Program-made: the position numbers and the translations under genes | The notes under the pieces: generated by a model | The model's input: the letters and a program-made list of their open reading frames with translations, nothing else | Databases searched by the model: none | Told to the model about the DNA's origin: nothing | Shown here: positions 31,506 to 39,248 of the stretch, piece after piece | How the letters are laid out: every line of letters begins with the position of its first letter | Numbering within the stretch: the stretch's first letter is position 1 | From: Denitratisoma sp. DHT3 | GTDB taxonomy: Bacteria; Pseudomonadota; Gammaproteobacteria; Burkholderiales; Rhodocyclaceae | DNA: 64,000 bases | NCBI RefSeq assembly: GCF_007833355.1 | Contig: NZ_CP020914.1 | Location: 108,046 to 172,045 of the forward strand | Reading direction: 5' to 3'

Positions 31506-31973
31506 ATGAATCGTCGACAACTACTCCAGGGCGGCGGCACCCTGACGCTCGCCGCCGTCGCGGGTCTTGCCACGGCGGCTACTCAGGCCTCGGCCCCGGA
31601 AATGCACGACCATCACCATGACCACCATCACCATGGCGCCGGTGCGGACTACCGTGCGCTGGCCCACTCCGCCACCCATTGCGTGATGCTGGGCGAAGCC
31701 TGCATCGATCATTGCCTGGACCTGCTGGCCCAGGGCGACAAGAGCCTGGCGGCCTGCGCCAAATCGGTGGAGCAATTGCTGGCGATCTGCAACGCCCTGC
31801 GGCAGATGGCCACCTACAAATCGGCCCACGTGCCGCGCCTGGCCAAACTGGCGATGGACGTCTGCAAGGAATGCGAGACCGAGTGCAACAAGCACAAGGA
31901 ACACCAGGCCTGCCGCGACTGCGCCCAAGCCTGCGCCGAGTGCCACCAGGAGTGCGCCAAGGTCGCTGCTTGA
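31506..31973 (+). CDS. Csp1-like exported copper-storage protein
   Basis: 155 residues. The N terminus MNRRQLLQGG with a hydrophobic stretch is a Tat-type signal peptide, so the protein is folded before export. After a His-rich linker (HDHHHDHHHH) comes a four-helix bundle with 13 cysteines, many as CxxxC pairs (HCVMLGEACIDHC, DVCKECETEC, ACRDCAQACAECHQEC). Csp1 of Methylosinus trichosporium is likewise Tat-exported, has 13 cysteines inside a four-helix bundle and stores many Cu(I) ions. The match in architecture is close; copper capacity is inferred. AAGGGA precedes the start by six bases. Confidence 0.85.
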   Translation: MNRRQLLQGGGTLTLAAVAGLATAATQASAPEMHDHHHDHHHHGAGADYRALAHSATHCVMLGEACIDHCLDLLAQGDKSLAACAKSVEQLLAICNALRQMATYKSAHVPRLAKLAMDVCKECETECNKHKEHQACRDCAQACAECHQECAKVAA

Positions 31974-31977
31974 AGGC

Positions 31978-32090
31978 AGGGAAACGCGGATTAAATCCCT
32001 ATCCGTTCGGGCTGAGCCTGTCGAAACCCAGTGTTGGCGCGGCTTGCACTTCGACAAGCTCAGTGCGAACGGACTTGTTCCACGTTTCCT
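31978..32090. repeat. REP-like inverted repeat (CTGAGCCTGTCGAA type)
   Basis: Left arm CCGTTCGGGCTGAGCCTGTC (32003 on) and right arm TTCGACAAGCTCAGTGCGAA (to 32072) are near complements, nested inside an outer pair GGAAACGCGGA/TCCACGTTTCC. This palindromic sequence family is widespread between convergent genes in many bacteria. Here it separates the copper-storage gene from the enoyl-CoA hydratase-like gene. Confidence 0.75.
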
Positions 32091-32106
32091 TAACGTAAAA
32101 ATAGAG

Positions 32107-32244
32107 CTTTTCCGCCGGGCCGCCCCAAGGAAAAGCGGCACGCGGCGCCAGGCGCAACCTATCGGTGCCGCCACAGCGTTCCCCCAAACACCCGAGCGCA
32201 GCGAGCCAATGAGAACCCCCCGGAGGGGGGCGAAGGGGGGCGAG
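32107..32244 (-). repeat. Dispersed intergenic repeat, family 2, copy 1
   Basis: About 138 bases, including CCGCCGGGCCGCCCCAAGG, AAAAGCGGCACGCGGCGCC, the core GAGCGCAGCGAGCC and CCCCCCGGAGGGGGG. A closely similar copy lies at 34877-35015. It starts 5 bases beyond the stop codon of the minus-strand gene at 32250. Confidence 0.75.
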
Positions 32245-32249
32245 CCTGT

Positions 32250-33005
32250 CTACCGTGCGAGGAAAGCCTCCACCGCCTGGCGGAAGTCGTCCTTGGCGGC
32301 GCAGCGCAGGAAGGCCGCCTTTTCCAGGTTCAACTGGCGGTGCAGGGCTTCCTCGTCGCTGAACAGGCCCTTGATCTCGCGGATCGCCTGGGGCGGCAGC
32401 GCGGCGACTTTCTTCGCCAGGGTCTCGGCTGCCGCGGCCACCTGATCGTCGGCCACCACCTGGGTGACCAGGCCCAGGCTCAGGGCCTGGGGCGCGCCCA
32501 GGGCGGCGTTGGTGAGCATCAGTTCCTGCGCCCGCAGCGGGCCGATGCGGCGCTGCAGGGCGTAGCTGAGGCCGCCGTCGCAGGAAACCGCCAGCTTCGG
32601 GTAGGCGACCACGAACTTGGCCGATTCGCCGGCCACCACCAGGTCGCCGGCCAGCGCCAGGGACAGGCCGCCGCCGGCGGCGGCGCCCTGCACGGCGCAG
32701 ATCAGCGGCACCGGCAGGCCGCGCAGGGCCTGGATCGCGCCGTGGAAGCTATCGATCAGCCGATCCAGGAAAGGCACGATGTCGGCCATGTTCTCCTGCA
32801 TCGAGCGGATGTTGCCGCCGCCCGAGAAGGCCGGGCCGTTGGCCTTGAGCACGACCACGCGCGTCTGCGCGGGCAGCTTGCGGCAGGCGTCGCGCAGGGC
32901 TTCGGTGATGTCGAAGTCCACCACGTTCATGGCTTTCGGCTTGTTGAGGGTGAAGGTGGCGATCCCGTCTTCGTGCGCGACGGTCAGAACGGCTTCGGTT
33001 TGCAT
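32250..33005 (-). CDS. Enoyl-CoA hydratase/isomerase family protein
   Basis: 251 residues of the crotonase fold. The oxyanion-hole segments are present (GPAFSGGGNIRSM and AVQGAAAGGGLSLAL). The two glutamates of a hydratase are not: the first site is GGGLSLA with Ser, the second AYPKLAV with Lys. An Asp in SCDGGLSY aligns with the catalytic Asp of PaaG-type isomerases. It is therefore more likely a CoA-ester isomerase than a hydratase. It lies back to back with the HMG-CoA lyase gene. Confidence 0.82.
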   Translation of the reverse strand: MQTEAVLTVAHEDGIATFTLNKPKAMNVVDFDITEALRDACRKLPAQTRVVVLKANGPAFSGGGNIRSMQENMADIVPFLDRLIDSFHGAIQALRGLPVPLICAVQGAAAGGGLSLALAGDLVVAGESAKFVVAYPKLAVSCDGGLSYALQRRIGPLRAQELMLTNAALGAPQALSLGLVTQVVADDQVAAAAETLAKKVAALPPQAIREIKGLFSDEEALHRQLNLEKAAFLRCAAKDDFRQAVEAFLAR

Positions 33006-33098
33006 GAAATCTCCCGGAAATTGGGCGGACGGCCCGGGTCAGCGGTGGGCGCGGCGAGCCGCGTAAAATCGGCCCGATTCTAGCAACGAGCCTTGACC

Positions 33099-34001
33099 AT
33101 GGTTTATCCGACGCAGGCGATCATCAACGAAGTGGGCCCGCGTGACGGCCTGCAGAACGAAAAGACACCGATTCCGGCCGCGCTCAAGATCGAGCTGATC
33201 GAGCGTCTGGCGGCGGCGGGGCTGACCTCGATCGAGGCCACTTCCTTCGTTTCTCCCAGGTGGGTGCCGCAACTGGCCGACGGCGCCGAGGTGCTGGCCG
33301 GCGTGCCGCGCCGGCCGGGGCTGCGCTACACGGCCCTGGTGCCCAACCTGAAGGGCTTCGAGGCCGCACGGGCCGCCGGCGCCGACGAGGTGGCGGTGTT
33401 CGTCGCGGCCTCGGAGAGTTTCTCGCGCAAGAACACCAACTGCTCCATCGCCGAGGCGCTGGAGCGCTGCGCGCCGGTGCTGGCCGCGGCCGCGGAGGCG
33501 GGGATGCCGGTGCGGGGCTACATTTCCTGCATCGCCGGCTGCCCGTTCGAGGGCGAGGTGAGTCCGGCGCGGGTCGGCCGGCTGGCGGGGGAACTCCATG
33601 CGATGGGCTGCCACCAGATCAGTCTGGGCGACACCATCGGCGTCGGTACGCCGCGCCAGATCCGCGCCGCGATCAAGGCCGCCGCCGTCCATGTGCCCGT
33701 GGAGCGCTTGATCGGCCATTATCACGACACCTACGGCATGGCGCTGGCCAACGTCCATGCCTCCCTGGAGATGGGCGTGTTCCGTTTCGACAGTTCGGTG
33801 GCGGGCCTGGGCGGCTGCCCCTACGCGCCGGGGGCGACGGGGAACGTGGCCACCGAGGATCTGGCCTATCTGATGCGCGGGCTGGGCATCGAGACCGGCA
33901 TAAACATGAACAAACTGGTCGCGGTGGCCCGCTGGATTTCGGCTAAGATCGATCGACCCGCCCAATCCGCCCTGGCCCTGGCCTGGCGGGAACAAGGGTA
34001 G
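33099..34001 (+). CDS. mvaB: Hydroxymethylglutaryl-CoA lyase
   Basis: Cleaves HMG-CoA to acetoacetate and acetyl-CoA, the last step of leucine and related branched-chain or isoprenoid breakdown. 300 residues, a TIM barrel of the HMGL-like family. Seen are the substrate motif EVGPRDGLQNE, metal-site GHYHDTYGMA, and the signature GLGGCPYAPGATGN with the catalytic Cys. The ATG at 33099 gives the conserved start; TTG at 33093 is less likely. An SDR gene follows 45 bases later with a strong ribosome binding site. Confidence 0.93.
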   Translation: MVYPTQAIINEVGPRDGLQNEKTPIPAALKIELIERLAAAGLTSIEATSFVSPRWVPQLADGAEVLAGVPRRPGLRYTALVPNLKGFEAARAAGADEVAVFVAASESFSRKNTNCSIAEALERCAPVLAAAAEAGMPVRGYISCIAGCPFEGEVSPARVGRLAGELHAMGCHQISLGDTIGVGTPRQIRAAIKAAAVHVPVERLIGHYHDTYGMALANVHASLEMGVFRFDSSVAGLGGCPYAPGATGNVATEDLAYLMRGLGIETGINMNKLVAVARWISAKIDRPAQSALALAWREQG

Positions 34002-34046
34002 ATCGATCAAGAATCCATTCGATATCAATTTCAAGAGGAGAACGCA

Positions 34047-34796
34047 GTGTCCAGTTCATTGTTCGAAGGCAAGGCCGCGCTGGTGACCGGCGCGGGCGGC
34101 GGCATCGGCCGGGCGGCGGCGATCGCTTTCGCCCAGGAGGGGGCATCGGTGATGGTGGCCGACGTGAACGCCGCCGGCTGCGAGGAAACCGTGAGCCTGA
34201 TCCGTGCCGCCGGCGGCACGGCGGAGTTCATGTTGTGCAACGTCACCCAGGAGAACGAGGTGGCGGCTCTGGTGGCGGGTACCGTGGCCAAGTTCGGCCG
34301 CCTCGACAGCGCCTTCAACAACGCCGGGATCAGCACCTCCAAGCCCGAGATCAATATGGACGACTTCCGCCGCGTCATCGACATCAACCTGATGGGCGTG
34401 GCCTACGGCCTCAAGTACCAGATCGAGCACATGCTGGCCCACGGCGGCGGCACCATCGTCAATACCGCCTCCATCGCCGGCCTGTCCGGCGCCGGTACCC
34501 TCGAATACTGCGCCAGCAAGCATGCGGTGATCGGCATGACCCGTTCCGGCGCGCTGCGCTATGCCAGGCAGGGCGTGCGCATCAACGCGGTCTGCCCCGG
34601 GGTGATCGAGACGCCGATGACCATGCCCCTGACCAAGGACCCCGCGATGAAGGCCCATCTGGATGCCATGTGTCCGATCGGCCGCATGGGCCAGGCCTCC
34701 GAAATCGCCGATGCGGTGATCTGGCTGTGCTCGCCCAAGTCCAGCTTCGTCACCGGCCAGGCCCTGGCGGTGGACGGCGGCTTCATGTGCCGCTGA
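34047..34796 (+). CDS. Short-chain dehydrogenase/reductase
   Basis: 249 residues, classical SDR. The cofactor motif TGAGGGIG is near the N terminus and Asp in VADVNAAG favours NAD(H). NNAG motif (FNNAGIS), catalytic Ser in NTASIAG and YCASK (Tyr/Lys) are intact, as is the C-terminal GQALAVDGGF. The substrate is an alcohol/ketone pair that cannot be named; the neighbourhood suggests acyl-CoA, terpenoid or steroid metabolism. GTG start with AGAGGAG seven bases upstream. A strong terminator follows. Confidence 0.9.
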   Translation: MSSSLFEGKAALVTGAGGGIGRAAAIAFAQEGASVMVADVNAAGCEETVSLIRAAGGTAEFMLCNVTQENEVAALVAGTVAKFGRLDSAFNNAGISTSKPEINMDDFRRVIDINLMGVAYGLKYQIEHMLAHGGGTIVNTASIAGLSGAGTLEYCASKHAVIGMTRSGALRYARQGVRINAVCPGVIETPMTMPLTKDPAMKAHLDAMCPIGRMGQASEIADAVIWLCSPKSSFVTGQALAVDGGFMCR

Positions 34797-34815
34797 GGAG
34801 GTCGCTGGCCGGATG

Positions 34816-34845
34816 AAAAACGGGAGCCGCGGCTCCCGTTTTTTT
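34816..34845. terminator. Intrinsic terminator after the SDR gene
   Basis: AAAAA, an 8-bp stem CGGGAGCC/GGCTCCCG with a GC centre, then seven T. It can work on both strands but is best placed to end the mvaB-SDR unit. Confidence 0.88.
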
Positions 34846-34876
34846 CAGCCCGAAACAGCAACTTTTCCAACAGCAG

Positions 34877-35015
34877 CTTTCCCGCCGGGCCGCCCCAAGG
34901 AAAAGCGGCACGCGCCGCCAGGCGCAAACGGCATCATGCCGCCACGGAGTTCTCCGTAACTTCGAGCGCAGCGAGCCGACTCGAACCCCCCGGAGGGGGG
35001 GCAAAGGGGGGCGAG
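34877..35015 (-). repeat. Dispersed intergenic repeat, family 2, copy 2
   Basis: About 139 bases, nearly matching 32107-32244 in order: CCGCCGGGCCGCCCCAAGG, AAAAGCGGCACGCGCCGCC, core GAGCGCAGCGAGCC and CCCCCCGGAGGGGGG. It begins 2 bases beyond the stop codon of the minus-strand response-regulator gene, the same orientation to its gene as copy 1. Confidence 0.75.
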
Positions 35016-35017
35016 TG

Positions 35018-35554
35018 TTATTCCTTCACCGGCCGCTTCGACAGCTTGCGCTGCAGGGTGCGGCGGTGCATTTTCAGCGCCCGCGCGGTGGCCGAGATGT
35101 TGCCTTCGTGTTCCGCCAATACCCGCTGGATGTGCTCCCATTCCAGCCGCGCCACCGAGAGCGGCTCGGCGCTGGGGTTGAGATCGGGATTGGGCGCGGA
35201 GCCGTGGAGGGCGGCGACGATCGCTTCCGCCTCCGCCGGTTTGGTCAGGTAATTGTCGGCGCCCAGCTTGATGGCCTCGACCGCCGTGGCGATGCTGGCG
35301 TAGCCGGTCAGCACCACGATGCGCAAGTCGGGCAGGGCGGTCTTGAGCTGGGGGACCAGGGCCAGGCCGGAATCGGCGCCGATCACCAGGTCCACCACCG
35401 CATAGTCGATGCCGGGCCGGGCCGGGCCCACCAAGCCCAGGGCCGTCGCCGCGTCATTGGCGACGACGACTTCGAAGCCGCGTCGTTCCAGGGCGCGGGC
35501 CGCGATGCGGGTGAAGGTCGGGTCGTCGTCGACCAGCAGGAGTCTCGGATTCAT
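35018..35554 (-). CDS. regA: RegA/ActR/PrrA-type response regulator
   Basis: 178 residues. The receiver domain (about 1-115) has LLVDDDPTF and phospho-acceptor Asp in YAVVDLVIG, followed by the switch Thr in VLTGY and the Lys in YLTKPAE. A short linker leads to a Fis-type helix-turn-helix (EGNISATARALKMHRRTLQRKL), the nearly invariant DNA-binding end of RegA homologues. It is translated with the sensor gene (4-base overlap). RegA proteins control respiration, redox balance, nitrogen and carbon metabolism. A repeat abuts the stop. Confidence 0.9.
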   Translation of the reverse strand: MNPRLLLVDDDPTFTRIAARALERRGFEVVVANDAATALGLVGPARPGIDYAVVDLVIGADSGLALVPQLKTALPDLRIVVLTGYASIATAVEAIKLGADNYLTKPAEAEAIVAALHGSAPNPDLNPSAEPLSVARLEWEHIQRVLAEHEGNISATARALKMHRRTLQRKLSKRPVKE

Positions 35555-36792
35555 GGCGGCGTCAGCAGGGTGGACAAGGGCAGGCGCAGACAGGCCTCCG
35601 CGCCCGGATTCAGGTTGCGCAATTCCAGCCGGCCCCCCAGCCGTTCGGCGGTGGCACGGGTGAGGAACAGGCCCAGCCCCATGCCATGGGTCTTGCCGCT
35701 GTATGGCGTGCGTCCGGCATGGCGCAGGGCCTCGGCGCTGAAGCCGGGGCCGCCGTCCTGGATCCGGAAGATCAGCTCGTCGCCGCGCAGCTCCAGTCGC
35801 AGCCGCACCTGGTCGGCACTGGCGTCGGTGGCGTTGTTGAGCAGGTCGTTGAGGGCCTGGCTGAGCGTGGGTTCGGGCAGGGCGCGGCGGCACGCCAGTT
35901 CGGGCGGGATGTCCAGGACCGGCAGGGTCTCCGGCCGGCGATGGCGGAAATGACGCAGCAATCGCGTCATCCAGGCTTCCAGGGTTTCCGGACGGTTGCG
36001 GGCGCTGGAAACATTGGCCTCCTCCAGGAGGCCGCTGACGATGTCGCGGCAGCGCTCCACCTGCAGCCGCAAATCCTGGGCATCCTCTCCCAGGGTGCCG
36101 GCCGCCGGGGCGTTGGCGGCGATCTCCTCGGCCAGCAGGGTCATGGTGTTGAGCGGCGTGCCCAGGGCATGGGCGGCGCCGGCGGCCAGGCTGCCCAGGG
36201 CCACGATGCGCTCGTCCACCAGCGCCCGTTCCCGCGCCGCCGCCAGGCGCCGGTCGCGCTCGCGCAGGGCGGCGCCCATGCGGCCGACGATGCCGACGAT
36301 CAGCAACGCCGAGAGCACGAAGGTCAGGCCCATGCCCAGCAGGTGCAGTTCCGCCACCCGGTTCGCGTCCTCCACGGTGATGGGCATCGCCACCAGCCAC
36401 AGCAGGCCGTAGGCAATGCTGGAAAGGCCGGCCATGGCCCAGGCGAAGGTGGGCGGCAGGAGGGCGGCGGCGGCGGCCACCGGCAGCAGATAGAGGGCGG
36501 TCAGCGGGTTGGCGACACCGCCGCTGAAGGCCAGCCAGGCCGTCAGCAGGAGGCCGTCGATGCTCAGGTGAATGCAGGCTTCGCGCTCGCCGACGGCATG
36601 GCGCCGCTGCCGCAGCCAGACGCCCAGGGCGAACAGCGCCCACAGGCCGCACAGGCCGAACAGCACCGGCAGCGAGGGCAGGATGCCCAGCACGGGCACC
36701 GCCAGGCCGGTGAAGGTCAGTGCCGCGGCGAGGGCGGCGACCCGCAGCAGGGTCAGGCGGCGCAGGTTGTCGGAGGAAAGCGGTGCGGCCAT
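35551..36792 (-). CDS. regB: RegB/PrrB-type redox sensor histidine kinase
   Basis: 413 residues from MAAPLSSDNL. Six membrane helices (about 15-170) contain GGVANPLT, close to the ubiquinone-binding GGxxNPF motif of RegB. The H-box reads GSLAAGAAHALGTPLNTM, the HxLGTPL form of RegB. A Cys in VERCRDIV corresponds to the conserved redox-active cysteine region. N-box and G-boxes follow (DLLNNATDA, GGPGF, GLGLFL). The frame could extend 67 codons upstream, but 36792 fits the family start. The gene overlaps regA by 4 bases and faces the PCu(A)C gene. Confidence 0.88.
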   Translation of the reverse strand: MAAPLSSDNLRRLTLLRVAALAAALTFTGLAVPVLGILPSLPVLFGLCGLWALFALGVWLRQRRHAVGEREACIHLSIDGLLLTAWLAFSGGVANPLTALYLLPVAAAAALLPPTFAWAMAGLSSIAYGLLWLVAMPITVEDANRVAELHLLGMGLTFVLSALLIVGIVGRMGAALRERDRRLAAARERALVDERIVALGSLAAGAAHALGTPLNTMTLLAEEIAANAPAAGTLGEDAQDLRLQVERCRDIVSGLLEEANVSSARNRPETLEAWMTRLLRHFRHRRPETLPVLDIPPELACRRALPEPTLSQALNDLLNNATDASADQVRLRLELRGDELIFRIQDGGPGFSAEALRHAGRTPYSGKTHGMGLGLFLTRATAERLGGRLELRNLNPGAEACLRLPLSTLLTPP

Positions 36793-36846
36793 CGTGGTCG
36801 AGGAAAATCGGTTGATCGATTCTAGCCGAGCGGCATGGGCAAATCT

Positions 36847-36861
36847 GCGACAATCTGCCGC
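36847..36861 (-). promoter_or_regulatory. RegA/RegR-like binding site
   Basis: On the minus strand GCGGCAGATTGTCGC fits the RegR box GNG(A/G)C(A/G)TTNNGNCGC as I recall it at nine of eleven defined positions, with half-sites GCGGC and GTCGC. It sits between divergent regB and the PCu(A)C gene, so it could serve autoregulation and copper-chaperone control. Binding is inferred. Confidence 0.4.
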
Positions 36862-36932
36862 AACGGCCGCTGGCGCCGGGCCTCGTAGACTTTCTTCATT
36901 TTCCTCATTCATTCCCGCCTCTGGAGATCGAG

Positions 36933-37394
36933 ATGAAACGCATGACATTTTTTCTGCTGACCGCCGCTTGTTCGTTTGCCGCATCCGCTGCATGGGCCGC
37001 CGACGTCGAGGTGAAGGAGGCCTGGGCGCGGCCCACGGTCCAGGGCCAGCAGGCGACCGGCGCCTTCATGACCCTGGTGAGCAAGGGGGGAGCGGCGCTG
37101 GTCGGCGTGGCCAGCCCGGTGGCCGGCATTGCCGAGATCCATGAGATGCGCCTGGAGGGCGGGGTGATGAAAATGCGTCCGCTGCCCCGCCTGGAACTGG
37201 AAGCCGGCAAGCCCCGGGTGCTCGGTCCGGGCAGCTATCACGTGATGCTGATGGATCTGAAGCGGCCGCTGGTCAAGGGCGAGACGGTGCCCATGACCCT
37301 GAAGCTGGAAGCCGGCGGCAAGCCGGAGACGCTGGAGATCAAGGCCGAGGTGCGCGATCCGGCCATGCCGGCGGCGGGGCACCACCACCACTGA
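36933..37394 (+). CDS. PCu(A)C-type periplasmic copper chaperone
   Basis: 153 residues. A Sec signal peptide (about 1-22, ending AAWA) is followed by a cupredoxin-like domain. The Cu(I) site of the family is present: His/Met in EIHEM, a Met pair in VMKMRP, and YHVMLM. A short His tail (GHHHH) ends the protein. PCu(A)C delivers copper to the CuA or CuB site of cytochrome oxidase. GGAGAT precedes the ATG. It is divergent from regB, recalling senC (a Sco copper chaperone) beside regBA in Rhodobacter. Confidence 0.92.
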   Translation: MKRMTFFLLTAACSFAASAAWAADVEVKEAWARPTVQGQQATGAFMTLVSKGGAALVGVASPVAGIAEIHEMRLEGGVMKMRPLPRLELEAGKPRVLGPGSYHVMLMDLKRPLVKGETVPMTLKLEAGGKPETLEIKAEVRDPAMPAAGHHHH

Positions 37395-37435
37395 ATCGGC
37401 GCCCCAACCCGCGGGGCGGGTTGGGGCAGGCCGCC

Positions 37436-38686
37436 TTATCGAGGCAGCATCGACTCCTGGGCGAAGAGCTGGGCGACGTCCTCGCGCTGACGGATCAGAT
37501 GCATCCGCTCTCCATCCACCATGACTTCGGCGGCGCGCGGCCGGCTGTTGTAGTTGGAACTCATGGCCATGCCGTAGGCGCCGGCGGACAGCACCGCCAG
37601 CAGATCGCCTTCGGCCAGGGCCAGCGCGCGCTCGTGGCCGAGGAAGTCGCCGGACTCGCAGACCGGGCCGACGATCTCGTAGGGCCGGGGGGCGCCGTCG
37701 CGGGGCATGACCGGCCGGATGTCGTGCCAGGCGTCGTAGAGGGCCGGGCGCATCAGATCGTTCATCGCCGCGTCGACCACGGCGAAGCTCTTCTCGCTGC
37801 CGGGTTTGAGGATTTCCACCCGGGTCAGCAGCAGACCGGCGTTGCCGACCAGGGAGCGGCCCGGTTCCAGCAGCAGCTTTTCCTTGCGGCCGGCCAGCGC
37901 CTGTAGCGTGGGCGCGAGGTATTCGGCGGCGGAGAGCGCGGCTTCATCCTGATAGCGGATGCCCTTGCCGCCGCCCAGGTCGATGTGTTCGATGGCGATG
38001 CCGGCGGCGGCCAGGGTATCCACCAGGCCGAGGATCTTCTCGGCGGCTTCGGCGGCCGGCGCCGGGTCCAGCAACTGGGAGCCGATGTGGCAGTCGATGC
38101 CGCGCACCCGCAGGTGGGGCAGGCTGGCCGCCCGGCGGTAGAGCGCCAGGGCGTCCTCGAAGGCGACCCCGAACTTGGCGGTCTTGAGACCGGTGGAAAT
38201 GTAGGGGTGGGTCTTGGGATCGACGTTCGGGTTGACCCGCAACGACACCGGGGCGACCTTGTCCAGGTCGGCGGCCACCGCATTCAGGTGGTCGAGCTCC
38301 GAGGCGGATTCGACGTTGAAGCAGTGGATGCCGGCTTCCAGGGCGGCGCGCATTTCGTCGCGGCGCTTGCCGACGCCGGAGAAGACGACCTTGGCCGGAT
38401 CGCCGCCGGCGGCGATCACCCGCTGCAGTTCCCCGCCGGAGACGATGTCGAAGCCGGCGCCGAGGCGGGCGAAGAGATTGAGGATCGCGAGATTGGCGTT
38501 GGCCTTGACCGCGTAGCAGATCAGGGCGTCGCGCCCCGCCAGGGCCTGGCGGTAATCTTCATAGGCGGCGGTGAGCGCGGCACGGGAATAGACGTAGCAG
38601 GGCGTGCCGAAACGGGCGGCGATTTCCCGCAACGGGACGCCTTCCAGGCGCAGTTCGCCCTGGATCAACTGGGGACCGGTGGTCAT
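37436..38686 (-). CDS. lysA: Diaminopimelate decarboxylase
   Basis: Last step of lysine synthesis, meso-diaminopimelate to L-lysine; PLP enzyme of the alanine-racemase fold. 416 residues. The PLP lysine lies in CYAVKANAN, the phosphate-binding HIDLGGGKGI follows, and the second-site Cys is in GPVCESGDFL. The start overlaps lptM by 4 bases, so the two are translationally coupled. Confidence 0.96.
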   Translation of the reverse strand: MTTGPQLIQGELRLEGVPLREIAARFGTPCYVYSRAALTAAYEDYRQALAGRDALICYAVKANANLAILNLFARLGAGFDIVSGGELQRVIAAGGDPAKVVFSGVGKRRDEMRAALEAGIHCFNVESASELDHLNAVAADLDKVAPVSLRVNPNVDPKTHPYISTGLKTAKFGVAFEDALALYRRAASLPHLRVRGIDCHIGSQLLDPAPAAEAAEKILGLVDTLAAAGIAIEHIDLGGGKGIRYQDEAALSAAEYLAPTLQALAGRKEKLLLEPGRSLVGNAGLLLTRVEILKPGSEKSFAVVDAAMNDLMRPALYDAWHDIRPVMPRDGAPRPYEIVGPVCESGDFLGHERALALAEGDLLAVLSAGAYGMAMSSNYNSRPRAAEVMVDGERMHLIRQREDVAQLFAQESMLPR

Positions 38687-38874
38687 CGGACGCTTTCTTG
38701 GGCGGGGCCAGGAGCGATGTTATGATCCGGCGCCGGTTGCGAGGGTTTGGCCGCGGCGGCGGGTGTGGCGGAGGCGGCGGGCTTGGGCAGATAGAGCTGG
38801 CCCTTGGTGCCGCAGGCCGCAAGGATCAGAAGCGGGGCCAGCAGCGCCACCAGGCAGATCAGGAACCGGTGCAT
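38683..38874 (-). CDS. lptM: LptM-like small outer-membrane lipoprotein
   Basis: 63 residues. Signal peptide with lipobox LAAC (Cys21), directly followed by GTKGQLYLP, the signature of LptM/YifL. In E. coli LptM assists disulphide maturation of the LptDE translocon. The rest is a Pro/Ala-rich tail. The start at 38874 gives a normal lipoprotein signal peptide; the longer frame adds 14 residues. It is sandwiched between cyaY and lysA, like yifL beside cyaY in enterobacteria. Confidence 0.88.
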   Translation of the reverse strand: MHRFLICLVALLAPLLILAACGTKGQLYLPKPAASATPAAAAKPSQPAPDHNIAPGPAQESVR

Positions 38875-38924
38875 GATGGAATCGAATCGATTAACCCAGA
38901 AAAGGCGTCGGATCATATCACGCG

Positions 38925-39248
38925 ATGAATGAGAGCGAATTCAACACACTAGCCGATCAAACGTTGGCCGCCATCGAACAGGCCCTGGATGGTTGCGGGG
39001 CCGATCTCGACTATGAACTCAAGGCCGGGGGCGTGCTGGAGATCGTCTGCGCCGACGGCAGCAAGGTGATCGTCAATCGTCACGGCGCGGCGCGGGAAAT
39101 CTGGGTGGCGGCCAAGTCCGGCGGTTTCCATTTCGCGCCCGTCGCCGGGCGCTGGGTGAGCGCCCGCGACGGCAGCGAACTGGTGGCGACGCTCTGTCGC
39201 TGCCTGTCCGAGCAGAGCGGCGAGACGGTCGCCTTGGCGATTTCCTAG
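38925..39248 (+). CDS. cyaY: Frataxin homologue CyaY
   Basis: 107-residue iron-binding regulator of Fe-S cluster assembly that binds IscS. The acidic N-terminal helix (MNESEFNTLADQTLAAIEQAL), the central strand LEIVCADGSKVIVNRH, and the EIWVAAKSGGFHF segment define the frataxin fold. It is divergent from lptM, and its stop overlaps the convergent mrcA end by 4 bases. Confidence 0.94.
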   Translation: MNESEFNTLADQTLAAIEQALDGCGADLDYELKAGGVLEIVCADGSKVIVNRHGAAREIWVAAKSGGFHFAPVAGRWVSARDGSELVATLCRCLSEQSGETVALAIS

